Source: Sycobia sp. Sy_11
Lineage: Eukaryota; Arthropoda; Insecta; Hymenoptera; Epichrysomallidae
Length of the DNA stretch: 64,000 nucleotides
Assembly (NCBI GenBank): GCA_018907035.1
Contig: JACCIC010000005.1
Coordinates: 389,501 to 453,500, forward strand
Reading direction: 5' to 3'
Under the pieces are notes generated by a model, which saw nothing but the letters and a program-made list of their open reading frames with translations, searched no databases and was not told the DNA's origin. Of this stretch, positions 45,509-56,734 are shown piece by piece (the stretch's first letter is position 1; the number at the start of each line of letters is the position of its first letter). The translations under genes and the position numbers were made by a program.

Positions 45509-47372
45509 TTAAATAATAATTTATTAGAAAGATCAAATTTCAATGATTCGGAAAATAATTTAAATAAAAGTATTGATGAAAAAAACGACTCATTTCAAAA
45601 TATTACCTGTGATAATGTAGATACTACCGAAACCGAAAAATCAACCACAGAGAGTGGTGAAAGTGAAAATAATGATATATATATGAACAGGAACAATATA
45701 AAGAAAATGAAATAGGATAATGAAAATGATGAATATGAACCAGGAAGAATATGAAGAAAATGAATATAGCAGAATGGGCTTTAAAAACAAAAATACCTAG
45801 GAAACACCGCGATTTTCTTTTAGCTATTTTCAGGAAAAGCACTTCCTTAAAAGTACCAGTGTCTTCAAAACCGCTATTATGCAGCAAACCTTTTGCATGG
45901 ATTGTAATATCAATGAAAGATGCAAATGACGCCGATGGTGAACTTCCATATTTAGGAGTGCAAAGAGGTTTAGAAGCATGCGTCAGTCCTACATTACATG
46001 AAGGTAATGTATTAAACCTCGATTTTAATATAGATGGCGCAAATTTAAGAAAATCTATATAATGTCTATCTTCGTTCATAAAAGAATTCAATTTGCTTTC
46101 TAGAGAGGGATTAGTTATTGAAAATAAACATTTTTTAATAAAAGTTGGAAGTTTCATTTGTGATACTCCAGCTCATGCCTTTATCAAATACATAAAGAGG
46201 CATACAAGCTTTACGGGATGTGAGAGATGTACTTTCCTATTGACAAAAGTTGATAATACCACGGTTTACCTTTCAATGGGTGATAAAAGAATTGATGCAG
46301 ATTTTAGATTATTTAAACAAGACGATCATCGCACAGGAGTATTATCGTTAATCGTTATAGAACCACCAATTGCTATTGTATCCAATAAATTGCTTTGTAC
46401 CAGATTCCATGCATCTTTTACATTTAGGTGTCATGAAGAGACTGTTTAAATTTTGGTTGGTGGAAACAATTCTAATATAAAACTAGGTCAGCAGCAAAAA
46501 TCTGAATTACATCGCAGAACCAGTATTTTAAAAAAAGATATTCCTCAAGAATTTTAAAGAAAACTCGAAGCATCAAATGATTGGGATAAGTATAAAGCAG
46601 TAGAACTTTAATTCTTTTTGTTGTATTGCGGACAGATAGTGCAAAAAAAGATCTTAAAAAGTAATACTTATGAGCACTTTTTACATACTTTTTACAGCAT
46701 GTAGAATGCTCACAAGCGATGAAGCAGTAAATTATGTTGACATATCTAAGGATTATTTAAGAAAATTTGTATTCAATTCAGTAGAAATATATGGTCCATT
46801 TTTTATTTCACTTAGTTTACATAATTTAAATCATTTAGCTGATGACGTGCAATACATGCAGTGCAACTTGAACAATATTTCTGCCTTTCCTTTTGAAAAC
46901 GAATTGGGCAAAATTAAGAATTTGATATTGTCACAAAGAAAACTGTTACTCAGTATTGCCAAAGAATTCACGAATAACGACAAAGCACTACCGACTATGA
47001 AGTTCATTATTTTAAAAGAAACGTGTAATGGATTAATTTAAAAAGTATATTTTAAACAGCAATATTTTACTGATGAACATCCATATAATACGTCATATCT
47101 AAAATATGGACAAATTATACAAATCTGAAAAATATTTAAGTTGGATGAATTAGTAAATATTGAGTTCAAAATTTATAAAATAAAAAAAACCATTATATAC
47201 TTTTACCTTGTAATTCAGCATCAATAAAAACTTTAGAAATATATAATAATCCACGAAATATAAAACAAATGCCTATTAATAGTATAAAATAAAATTTATG
47301 AAAATTTCCATTAATTTTGATGAAGAAAATGAAATAAAACACTTTGTTCTTCCACTTCTGCCCTAATTTATT
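45509..47372 (+). pseudogene. decayed transposase-like gene (large ant-type DDE family)
   Basis: One protein can be followed through several frames: an acidic serine/glutamate/asparagine-rich N-terminus (45509-45715), a block starting MNIAEWALKTKIPRKHRDFL (45765), LNLDFNIDGANLRKS (near 46010), FICDTPAHAFIKYIKRHTSF and TGCERCTFLL (46150-46245), then a long helical part with LNHLADDVQ (46825) and KFMKISINFDEENE, HFVLPLLP at the end. This order resembles proteins annotated as transposase-domain proteins in large numbers in ant genomes; I recall the family only from such annotations. At least five stops or frameshifts. Terminal repeats of the transposon were not found. Confidence 0.6.
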
Positions 47373-48369
47373 TCTTAACTTGTACAACAATTATCGATTC
47401 AATAAATGTATTATTTACAAGATATCAGTGAATAACGTCGTAAAGATAGCTGGATTGAATAATATTTAATGTAAAAGGACATAAAACGGACTGCATCTAG
47501 TATTTGCGAAATAAATATTTATTTATAAAATTATTTACTAATAATTGGTTAACAAAATAATTATTAATAAGACAGATCACAGAGATAATTGCAGTAAAAA
47601 CAGAAACAAGTTATCAATGAATATATATATGTATTCGTATTAGAACACAATATGGTCAATTGTATAAAAATATGTTAAATCAAAGAGAATCCGGAAGAAT
47701 AAAAGAGACAGATTGGACTAGATAAAGAAATAAATCTTAGAAGCTACAAAATTACTTATCATCTATATTCGCACGCCTTAAATCTACAATTATCAGAAAC
47801 TGTATCAGTGAAGAGTGATAGAGAAAGAAACCCAGCTGTTAGATTATGAAGCCATTAGATAATCTGAAAATTATAAAAAAATAGAGTATCTGAAAAGAAG
47901 ATAATATTATAATATTTTGAAATAAGGATAATATGAACATTATTATATTTAATCATAAATAAAGCCTATGTAATTATTTCATTTTGGAATCAATGCACTC
48001 AAAGAAATTATTAATCTGACTATTAATTATTAAACTGAATTGTTAAGTTGATTTATTGAACTAAAAATATATTAAGAATAATGTCAAATATATAAATATT
48101 GTAAGTATTATTGTATACACACGTTAGATAGTAGATTATACCAAATTGTACATAAACTTACATATAGCTCAACTGTATTGCTAGATAAAAATAGTTCACA
48201 AATAATGCACTAAATTTCTTGTCGAGAAATATACAATAATATGTTGGAATCATTATATCATATCTGAAATTCTCCATAACTGGACCTCCTACGCCACAAA
48301 TCTAAAAGGAAGAGCAAGTACGTAAAATTAATATACGATTTACTAATAAATGCAAAAATTCTCTAAATT
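47373..48369. other. AT-rich region without recognised genes
   Basis: Nothing supported. Confidence 0.4.
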
Positions 48370-49436
48370 TCCATTTGTAGAATCTTTGAATGTTGCTCAC
48401 GTGATCGTGTTTTTCTGACTCCTGGAGCTCTGATAGCTTCTTTAACTTAGTTAACCAGACCTGCCGGGTTTCTCTTTCAATATTATCAACCGTGGCATGA
48501 TCTTGCTCACGGCGGAGTGTTCCCGGCGGAGTCAGCTCTCGCCCAAAGTTTTACATCGCTGGAGTATACCCAGTGGATGAATGTGGCATGGTATTAAGAG
48601 AGAAGTTCAATTCTACTAACTTCTCATCCCAAGAATTGTGGTTTTCACCCACAAATGCCATAATCTGGGTTTTTAAAGTTCTATTAACTCTTTCCACTGG
48701 GTTAGCCTGTGGATGATATCGCAGAGTGAACGAATGATGAATATGTATCTTCTCGAGATGTTCATCAATTGTTCTATTCTTGAACTCCGTGCCGTTATCC
48801 GACAGGAAGACCTCCGGCGCTCCGAATCTCAATATGATTCGCTCTCTCAAGGCTTTTAGGATCGCTGCTCCATTTACGGAGCGGTATACAGTCTACCCAT
48901 CGTGTAAATAGATTCTGCAGGACTAGAACATATTCGCAGCCTGTCTTGCTGCAAACTAATGGGCCCATTATATCTCCTGAAACCATTTGCCAAGGTCTAT
49001 CCAAGACTCTCTGACCCATTAAACCAGTAGGTAACCTCTGCTCTACTTTACACTGCTGGTATATAAGATAGTGTCTTACATACTCTTCAACTGTCTTATA
49101 ACAGCCGGGCCGTCTCTCTTTAGGTACAGCGATTTTCCAGATGTCCGCATCACTAATGACCACCTCTAGTACTTCCTTTGGACGATAGCAATACAGTTGA
49201 CCACCAACTATCTTCCACTTAGGGTAGTCGTTTGGACTTTTCTGAACCTTATTTCTCCAGTCCAAATACCATTAGTCTTGGATTATTTCAGCCCAAGTTA
49301 CGCAGCACACCTGGTTTCATCTAATTCTTCCATCCGAGACAACGCGTCAGGGACATAATTTAACAAGCCTTTTCGATGCTCTACCTCGAAATCATACCCT
49401 TGCAACTTCAGAGCCCATCGTGCGAGGCGTCCTGTG
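48370..49436 (-). pseudogene. gypsy pol fragment: RNase H end and integrase
   Basis: In minus orientation the fragment starts with the end of RNase H (GRLARWALKLQGYDFEVEHR, DALSRM at 49436-49320), has two stops, then the integrase: zinc-binding region (GCYKTVEEYVRHYLIYQQC), catalytic SGDIMGPL, LSDNGTEFKN and NPVERVNRTLK (D, D, E), and a tail after an in-frame stop at 48551. A frameshift near 48850 separates two open pieces (49265-48795 and 48850-48551). It would have joined element cDNA to host DNA. Gag and most of pol are missing, and it belongs to a gypsy lineage different in sequence from the element at 6055. Confidence 0.82.
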
Positions 49437-49809
49437 GGTGTTGGCATCGTACGGCGCTTATTGGATGCTTAATAAATTGATTCCGAGGGTTTCAATGGAG
49501 GATAGATTAGATCGACTCCATGCGAACCTTCGTCCCGAATTACACGGTCTTGTACGCAGGAAAGACTCCAAAACTTTTGATGAATTCGTGGAGGCTATTA
49601 AGGAAGCGGAGGATTCCTTAGTAGTAGATAAATCCTATAAATCTCCACCTCCACCAGAGGCAGCAACCTGGCCAGAAGTAGCATACCAGATACACCAAAT
49701 TAAAAGGAAACCAAAGGTGGCGGTTACTAAATCCCTCGATCAAGCTAGGCCGGATCACAGCCATAGGTTAATCGAAAAGACGAGACGGTGCAGGCGATTT
49801 CCCGACTAG
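49437..49809 (+). pseudogene. gypsy gag fragment in inverted orientation
   Basis: The plus-strand frame contains RLHANLRPELHGLVRRKDSK, TFDEFVEAIKEAEDSL and a proline run (PPPPEAATWPE), a pattern typical of gypsy gag. It abuts the oppositely oriented pol fragment at about 49437, without LTRs between them, and ends at a stop in the linker. Confidence 0.6.
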
Positions 49810-49910
49810 AAAACTGTTTTAAACAGTTAAGTATGGACATTAGGACAGCTATAACTTCGGTAGGCAATACAAAAGCCACATGTACATATCGGTGTATGTA
49901 GAAACCACCA

Positions 49911-49913
<3 letters not shown>

Positions 49914-49955
<42 letters not shown>
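49914..49955. repeat. (TA)n microsatellite
   Basis: Uninterrupted TA run. Confidence 0.9.
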
Positions 49956-49958
<3 letters not shown>

Positions 49959-50136
49959 TTAAATTACGTGTTGAGTTATGTGTTGGACAAATAAAAAAAT
50001 CAGAATTTGGGAGACGTTATGTTTGATGGGGGTGATGCTACGTTTGATCAGTTTCTTATAAGTAACTTATGAATTGTGTATTTTTTTATTTCATTTGTGA
50101 ATGATATACTAATAATATTGTTCAAAATTCTTCTAA

Positions 50137-50406
50137 ATGATAAACGAGTTCAAGCAATTAAAAAAAGATTCTGAATTTATTAAAAATAAATGTCAGGAAA
50201 TTAAGACAGTACAAGAAAAAAGTGCAGGTATTACTGAAAATGATTATTGCGACAGTGTGATACAGTTGTGCGAAAAATATTCCTATGCTATACCTTTCGA
50301 AACAGTTCAGGAATTCCACGAATTGGATATCGATTTAAAACACAATGATTCATTATCCAGGGATGTGGTCAGTCTTAAGCTTTACCTTAAAAAGCGTTTA
50401 TATTAA
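50137..50406 (+). CDS. possible first exon of a decayed multi-exon gene
   Basis: 89 codons with normal-looking composition (MINEFKQLKKDSEFIKNK, then YAIPFETVQEFHELDIDLK). The second half is faintly like the start of DUF4806 proteins, which often accompany ant transposons, but this is only an impression. A second exon-like segment with a strong acceptor follows at 50493 and a third near 50942. It may be host or transposon derived. Start taken at the first ATG; no promoter assigned. Confidence 0.35.
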   Translation: MINEFKQLKKDSEFIKNKCQEIKTVQEKSAGITENDYCDSVIQLCEKYSYAIPFETVQEFHELDIDLKHNDSLSRDVVSLKLYLKKRLY

Positions 50407-50492
50407 AATTTATTTAAATCATACCTTAAATATATATAATGAATTGTGAATTAATTATAATTTGTATTATAAACTTTTTTTTTTCTTTTTAG

Positions 50493-50828
50493 AACACAAT
50501 TTTGCAAACCGGTCTCGAACCAGGAGTTTTTATGTTATTATCGTCGCTCTATTTATGCTTTCATATATCGGTGCTAATCAGCGATGGAGGTCTACGATGC
50601 GTTTATACACAAAGTACATGTAAATTATTACAGCGGTGCTTGTGTCAATCGGCCGAGACCGGGATTTGAACTCGGACCACCAAATTACTAGTCTTTCGCT
50701 CTAGCGATCGAGCCATCGTAGGCCTTGACTCAGGAGTTGTGATATCTCAATCCATTGTAAACATGTTAAAATTATTTTATAGCAAACAAGTTGCCATGCA
50801 ATACGTACCTATTAAAAAAATGAATTAA
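50493..50828 (+). pseudogene. exon-like reading frame split by a SINE
   Basis: Follows a long pyrimidine tract and AG (50471-50492), a convincing splice acceptor. The frame begins NTILQTGLE and is interrupted at 50529 by a 210-bp insertion. If the insertion and one CAGGAGTT copy are left out, the frame continues as VVISQSIVNMLKLFYSK to a stop at 50826-50828. Function not recognised. Confidence 0.5.
50529..50730 (-). mobile_element. tRNA-derived SINE
   Basis: Minus strand has a tRNA-like head: GATGGCTCGATCGCTAGAGC (A-box region) and GAGTTCAAATCCCGG (B box), followed by about 110 bp of unrelated sequence ending AATAACATAAA. Flanked by CAGGAGTT (50521-50528, 50731-50738) as target duplication. 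The T-arm stem has a mismatch and no functional tRNA fold is evident, so it is a SINE, not a tRNA gene. Confidence 0.7.
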
Positions 50829-50934
50829 TTAAGAAAAAAACGGTATTTTTTAATAAAATTGAAGGTTATTGTTAAATTTTTATTTCATTTAAAAAATATT
50901 ATTAATACTTATGGCTTTTCTATTTCAGTTATAA

Positions 50935-51262
50935 TTAAACACTGAAGGGAAATAATTGGTTTCAAAACGAATGATAAAGAGTTTCTTACAACTTTAAGCA
51001 ATGTGTTAAGTAATGCAGTATCGTGGTATAAGTATAATCCAGATCACCATTCTATTGAAGCACAGAACGAACATAATTTACGTAATATGACGATAAAAAT
51101 CTCAAATAAATCAACATCTGCTATTTATCCAAAAATTTGAGCAGCTGACATATTGACTCAAGAGACTGTTGATTTCGTCGATCCAAATATTACATGGACC
51201 ATTGCAAATCTTATCGAAATAACGAATGGATACGACTCAGAACTAATTTCGACGGCTCATAT
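50935..51262 (+). pseudogene. third exon-like segment, decayed
   Basis: After TTTTCTATTTCAG an open stretch encodes EIIGFKTNDKEFLTTLSN and VLSNAVSWYKYNPDHHSIEA, then a TGA in PKI/AADILTQ at about 51137, and continues to AHIY. It reads like protein but has no family I can name. Likely the continuation of the two preceding segments. Confidence 0.4.
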
Positions 51263-53631
51263 TTACTAAAATTTACAAACTCGATTTAATAATTTTTAAG
51301 ATTTAGATTTTATATTATAGTTTATTAAAGAAAATGTTAAACGATATTATATAAATATATTATTTATAAAATCTATATTTTTCAATTTTATAAAATAAAT
51401 AGTTTTATTAATATACTTTTATTAATGTTTTATTATTTATAAAATATGCACAACATTAAATAAGAATAAAAATAATAACAGTAAATATATTGTTTTATAA
51501 TATTTTATTTTAATTAATATTACAATAATTAAGCTAATTGAAGATTATTGGTTTTTCTGACGCCTTACTTTCATGATTTTTAACAATTCAATCTAAAAAC
51601 AGTTCTGCTCTACAGAGTTCTAAACGTTTAAAAAAAATTTTTAAATAACATTAATACAAGAATAGCTATTTTATTTATTATTATAGATATATTTTTAGTA
51701 ATTAAAATGTTTTTAAAAAACCTAATCTAACAACGAAGGAATTAGTAAGTATGAAAAAGATAACAATTATACATAAACTATTTAGTATTATTATAGTAAT
51801 TATATATAAACATATCTAGTTTTCGCATAGTTTTTATGCGTATCATAGAACAATTTTTTTTATACCATTTATTGTAGGTCCTAAATGAGAATAAACTAGT
51901 TAGAAAGATGTATTTATAAAATCGTCGAGAATGACCTTAAAAAACGTTTCACATTTTCCTAGTTTGTTCTGAAGATATTTACCTTGTTTTTAGATATCTT
52001 TATAATAAAATACCTTGTTCATATCCCAAAAATGGAAAGAATTTCTACCAGGGTAATTTAGTCAATTACTATTGTAGTGTTTTTAATATTTAAATTGAAA
52101 TATTTTTATGTAGATATAAAATTTTACTACAATTTTGGATGGCTCTATTTTTTGGTATTTACAATATTATTATATTACGACAAAGACATCTGACTGTTTC
52201 AGTGATTTGTTTTTTAATTTCGTTATATAATATATTTTTTGTAATATATTTCGGAACAATATTTTCAGATCATTTTAGAAAAATTTTTTTTCAAAAATAC
52301 ATGTTTTAAAGGTTTGTAAGTTTATAATATGCAAAAAACATATCAAACTCACTTAATTATTTTACTCTTGCTAAAACTTTTTTTTTAGAGATGTTATTTG
52401 TTTTTCAATATATTGTTACTGTAAAACTAACTGAACCATTGTAGTATTGTACATAAAATTATATAATTATAAGCTATACAGTAGCTTTTTATAAGAGTTA
52501 GTGCATGTTAATGCTAAGTCAGATTAAATTTCTGATTTTAAAAATTCATTCTTAAACAGACTTTATTATTCTTTTGTAATTTACGTATTTTATAATTTTT
52601 CTTTTATTCTATAAACAACATAATATTATAATATTGTATAAATATTATAATATAATTTCTATTCGATATTAGTAATTGAAACTTTCAACCGAATTAAAAT
52701 GTTCATTAACTAGCCACAAACAAGGTTCCAGTTTGTACCTTTTTCTTAATTTTCTTGGAAATGTTCATATTATTCATTATAAGTTTTGCCTAGTTTTAAG
52801 CCGTGATAGTTGATTCTATTTTTAATACCTAGTAATTACTTACCAACCTATTCAAAATTGTTAGATTTCTAAAGTTTTGTTATAAATTATTAGACTTGCC
52901 AAGCAATAACCTTAATTTTAATTTCACAAATAAAGACTTTTATATTAATGTACAAAATTATTACAAATAACTAACAAATACACTTTAATTAGGAATACTT
53001 CAATTAGGATTCAATAAAAATCGAAAAAACCAAATATAATTCATATATAATAATTTATTATTATTATTATTAATCGAAAATCGTTTTACATGTTGTTTTA
53101 TTTAAATTTGTTAGATATATATTCAAAATTTCTCATTTTTAATATTTATTTCATTTAAAAACTCAATTTCTATAATTGAGTTACCAATAAACAATAACAT
53201 TACAATAAAGTTAAATAAAGTTGACTTTTATTGAATTTTTATTAAATCTAGTATGTGAAATATTTAAATAAAGATACAGGAAATAATTTTTTAACATGAA
53301 CTTTATTTCAAACGAGGAAAGAAAACACGTCTGTTCAAACAAAAGGACGACACAAGGCCAACTACAGTACTCGAAATTGAAAACTATGCAAGCATTTGTG
53401 AGAAGCTTAAAACCTATAAAAAACTTGAGACATCTAACCAATAAACTCATAAATCAGTGGACACATATGTTTACATACCTTTTACGATACTGTCCAATAT
53501 TTAGTTTCTAGTATTTTTTGCCAAATAAGGCCAGAGCTAAAATAATCTAACAACCTTATCAATAAATATTGCTTAGTGTTAGTGCTTAATAGATAGGCTA
53601 TAGGTATTCTAGCACACATCCCCCCTTACAA
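51263..53631. other. AT-rich region without supported genes
   Basis: The frame 53296-53511 (71 codons) follows AT-rich sequence and has no recognisable features; left uncalled. Confidence 0.45.
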
Positions 53632-53677
53632 AGTGTGCTGAGCCCCCATCTAGGTTATGATGGGGACATAGCACACT
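53632..53677. repeat. 19-bp stem hairpin with an alternative pairing partner
   Basis: AGTGTGCTGAGCCCCCATC (53632-53650) pairs with GATGGGGACATAGCACACT (53659-53677) with few mismatches. An upstream AGCACAC at 53611 could pair with the same GTGTGCT, giving two mutually exclusive hairpins. Confidence 0.7.
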
Positions 53678-53894
53678 TTAGACGTGAGTGCACTTTAGGT
53701 TCAGTAGAATGCCTATAAGCATATAAAGAAAGTACTAGCCCCCACGAAAACGGTGTCACTCTTGCTATAATATAATAGATAAAGAAAGAGGGAGATGGGT
53801 ATCGATTCTTTTCAGCGTTTCTTTTCATTATATTTGAGCAGAGCGATGTATCGTTACGAAGAAAATTTGATATATGTATGACAAAAGGAAAACA

Positions 53895-54364
53895 CCGTTG
53901 ATGAATATGAATTGTTATAGCAATCACATGGCCCTATACTGTATATGGAAAACGAGTTATTTTTCTTTGTCGGTCTCACGCCTTGTATCCTCTTAACTCT
54001 GGATGCGTATAATGTTGTTACGATTACAAAACGGAGTGACTATAGAAAACATAAGTATGTGTTCTATTTTGAAAGAAGTTCATTTCTCGGAAGAAGCATG
54101 AGAGAGGTTCCGAGTAGAGACGAACGCTTGTGCAGGTGAGATGGACCCATATCAATCCGTATAATCTGTTTACGGTTGATGGTTATGAATATCTTTCGTT
54201 ATAGAAAATACATGCCCCCAATACTGTATTATGAAACCAAGATATTTTTCTTTGTCACTCTCTCGATTTGTATCTTCAGGATTTCGGAAGAGTATAATGC
54301 CGTTGCGATTGTAAAAGAGAGTGACTACGGAAAACCAGGATAATGACGTTCTATTTTCAAAAAG
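53895..54364 (+). repeat. diverged direct repeat, unit about 280 bp
   Basis: 53895-54090 and 54176-54364 share ATTTTTCTTTGTC, GTATAATG, CGATT, GAGTGACTA and GTTCTATTTT in order. They precede the small gene at 54742 and may be part of the viral element's terminal or regulatory region. Confidence 0.5.
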
Positions 54365-54607
54365 TAAAAGCTAGTCAAGACGAACACATGCACCTCTTGA
54401 TATACTCACCGAGGGTGACTCATCAATTAGAATAATTCGCTTAACTTTGACTTCATAGGTGTGAGTCGGGAAGGGAAAGGAGGGATAATGGAGTTCCTTC
54501 ATCAATGAGGAAAAGTTTCTTGTGTCAAAGAAAAATAGAAAGGATGGGCAAAGCCACACTTTCTAAACGAAATTTAGAATCTGTAGGCGGTTCTTTTTTA
54601 TTTTTTG

Positions 54608-54700
54608 ACCAATAAGAAAGTTTTCTAGTGCATGGTACGGAAAGACTAGCAATAAAAAACGATATAAAAGGCGAACGACAGTGAGTTTATGTATCGCAGT
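54608..54700 (+). promoter_or_regulatory. promoter of the small gene at 54742
   Basis: CCAAT at about 54610, TATAAAAG at 54663-54670 and an initiator-like TCGCAGT at 54694-54700, well spaced for an insect core promoter. Confidence 0.5.
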
Positions 54701-54741
54701 CTACTTTCAGATTTCAAATTTGAAAATTTTTAAATTGAAAC

Positions 54742-55017
54742 ATGAAAGTAGCACTGAGCGCCAACACCAACCGTAACGGCAACGGCAAGCGTTTACCTGC
54801 AGTGGAGAAGGCTCCACGAAGTTGTCTCGGCAAATACTATAAATCGATGGACTTATTCGGCGAGGAGGAAGAGGAGGACGAGGAGAAGGAGGAGGACTTG
54901 TCGAATGGCTGCAAATTGCATATGGCTGTACAGGAGAGTACAGGAGATGTCATTCAGAGAATATTCATAGAATATCAGGGTAGTAGTTGTTTTAAGTTTA
55001 ATACTTCTACTTCTTAA
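54742..55017 (+). CDS. small acidic protein of unknown function, possibly part of the viral element
   Basis: 91 residues from ATG at 54742, just downstream of a good CCAAT/TATA/initiator set, ending at TAA (55015-55017) followed by AATAAA at about 55022, so a compact complete transcription unit can be drawn. The protein has a basic, asparagine-rich start (NRNGNGKRLPAVEK), a central run of glutamate and aspartate (residues about 40-53) and an ordinary-looking end (MAVQESTGDVIQRIF). No domain recognised. It converges on the viral integrase remnant, which ends at 55208 on the other strand; by position it may be a gene of the viral element. Confidence 0.45.
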   Translation: MKVALSANTNRNGNGKRLPAVEKAPRSCLGKYYKSMDLFGEEEEEDEEKEEDLSNGCKLHMAVQESTGDVIQRIFIEYQGSSCFKFNTSTS

Positions 55018-55207
55018 GTAATAATAAAACACATAATTTCATTTCTTTTCATTATTTATTTGTTAAAAAAAATAATTATAACTTTATTACATAAATAAAT
55101 ATTATAATCATGCTACCATATCTTTGTTATTTATTTTGAAATTAGTGTCCGTACACCTATCCATATATGTTACTTATATTATATCTTGTATTCAATTAAT
55201 TTCTTAT

Positions 55208-56200
55208 TTATTTATCCCACTATTATGCTCACTATTGAATCCTAACCATTTATCATATACACGGTTACCACTCCGTTTTAGCACTTTTTCTACTAGATAA
55301 ATTTCAGGATACTTACGTCTTTTAAATTTCAGTTTCATAAGATCCCCCAGATACAGGCTTATCGTAATAATCTTTAACGCGATAAATTACTGGATCAGTT
55401 TTTACAACTCTTGATATTGTAAAAATTTCAGTAGATCAATTAGGTGTATAGCCTTTTTCAAAAATATGTTTTATTTTCTTAATCGTACCTTATCTCCGAC
55501 ATGTATTTCGGTTTTTTCCTTGGTATCATATCAATTGAAAAACGCTTCTTCACTCTCTTTTCAATTTCTTGGCTTACATTTTCAGGCTCAATTACTATTG
55601 TTCGATGTTTTCTTGAATTGTAAGCTTTCAGCAAATCTGGTAGGATATCTATCTATTTGTTGTTTCCTTGTTTGCTGAATTATAACCACATTGCATTTTT
55701 TAATGTTCTATTAAATCGTTCACAAATACTTGCATGAAGATTACTGTGTGAAGAGTATAGATTTATTTTATACTTTTTCACGAGGTTTGGAACGTGTGAA
55801 TTGTAAAATTCTTTTGCTTGATCGGTTTACAGATTTGATGGCACTTTTCCATGTTTCAATATCGTATTCATAGCCAGAGTAACATCGTTGCCACTCTTTG
55901 ACTTTACTGGTTTATCCCAAGCATACTTAGAAAACAAATCTATAACAGTGAGTAAGTATGAAAAGCCTTTATTCTCCTTAGAGTAGGGTATCATTTCGAC
56001 AAGATCTGCTTGCTATGTTTCATCTATACCACGTATATCATACTTTTGTTCTCTTATACCTGCGGCGAGCACATTTGTGTAGCTCTTCAAACACTTTATG
56101 TCGTACTTCCTGTTGACTTTGCCTTTGGTGACTTTTTTGATGCATTATTCCTTTCAATCTCTATTACAATGCCATGGTATTGTAAAAATCATTTATGAAA
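55208..56200 (-). pseudogene. Polinton/adintovirus-type retroviral-like integrase with C-terminal chromodomain
   Basis: Integrase of the rve superfamily that inserts viral or element DNA into the host genome. In minus orientation: an N-terminal region with FEELHKCARRRYKR, the catalytic core with ADLVEMIPYSKENKGFSYL (first Asp), TDQAKEFYNS (second Asp), HASICERFNRTLKNAMW (Glu), then KAYNSRKHR, a VGDKVRLRK-like SH3 strand, and a chromodomain (YPEIYLVEKVLKRSG, KWLGFNSEHNS). At least five stops or frameshifts, including TAA before TDQ. The combination with a chromodomain is typical of Maverick/Polinton integrases rather than LTR elements. Confidence 0.82.
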
Positions 56201-56325
56201 CATTATCTCTTAAGCGAGTATGTAAGTCATTAAGAGTTTTCAATTTCGATTCTAGTTCTGATTGATACCGATCGGTTTTTCATAATATTTTTATCGAAAT
56301 TACTCATTCTTTCTTCCAATTTAAA

Positions 56326-56681
56326 TTAATTTTCATTATGTGCATAATATTTTTGATAAAGATATTTGAATTTTTCTTCTGTTATCAAGCCATTTTGTTC
56401 ATGATATTTCTCATATTCTTTTAGAACTTCATTAATTTTTAAAGATACAGTATTTAGTTCCTGCTGTAAGATTGCATATAACTTTTTTACATAAACTGTA
56501 TCAGTATCTCTGGTAGCTTCTCCAACATTATAAAGTCGTTTATTTTCTATATCCAAATTGCCATCTGCTGCAAAATTGTATCCAATGCATGGCGGAACTC
56601 GACTCCCCTTTGAGTCTCTCAAATTCTTCCAAAGAAGTCGAAATTCATGATCATACTGATTGAAGAAAGAAGTATGTGCAT

Positions 56682-56690
<9 letters not shown>
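56326..56690 (-). pseudogene. viral-element protein, coiled-coil/structural type
   Basis: 98 codons from 56622, with the same frame open further upstream to about 56690 (QYDHEFRLLWKNLRD before the first ATG). Contains ADGNLDIENKRLYNVGEA, a D-G-N-x-D-I-x-N-K-R-L pattern seen in repetitive fibre or trimer-forming proteins, and then a helical tail (LQQELNTVSLKINEVLKEYE). It lies directly upstream of the integrase on the same strand. A (TA)n run at 56685-56730 cuts its beginning. Function inferred from pattern only. Confidence 0.45.

Positions 56691-56730
<40 letters not shown>
56685..56730. repeat. (TA)n microsatellite inside the viral element
   Basis: TA run separating two minus-strand frames. 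Confidence 0.85.
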
Positions 56731-56732
<2 letters not shown>

Positions 56733-56734
56733 TA

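Noticed and set aside
50630..50725. Possible tRNA gene on the minus strand
   Set aside because: A and B boxes are present, but the T-arm is mismatched, the body continues into unrelated sequence and target duplications surround it, so it is a SINE.
53296..53511. 71-codon frame
   Set aside because: Overlaps an open frame on the other strand; no homology or promoter signal beyond AT-richness.
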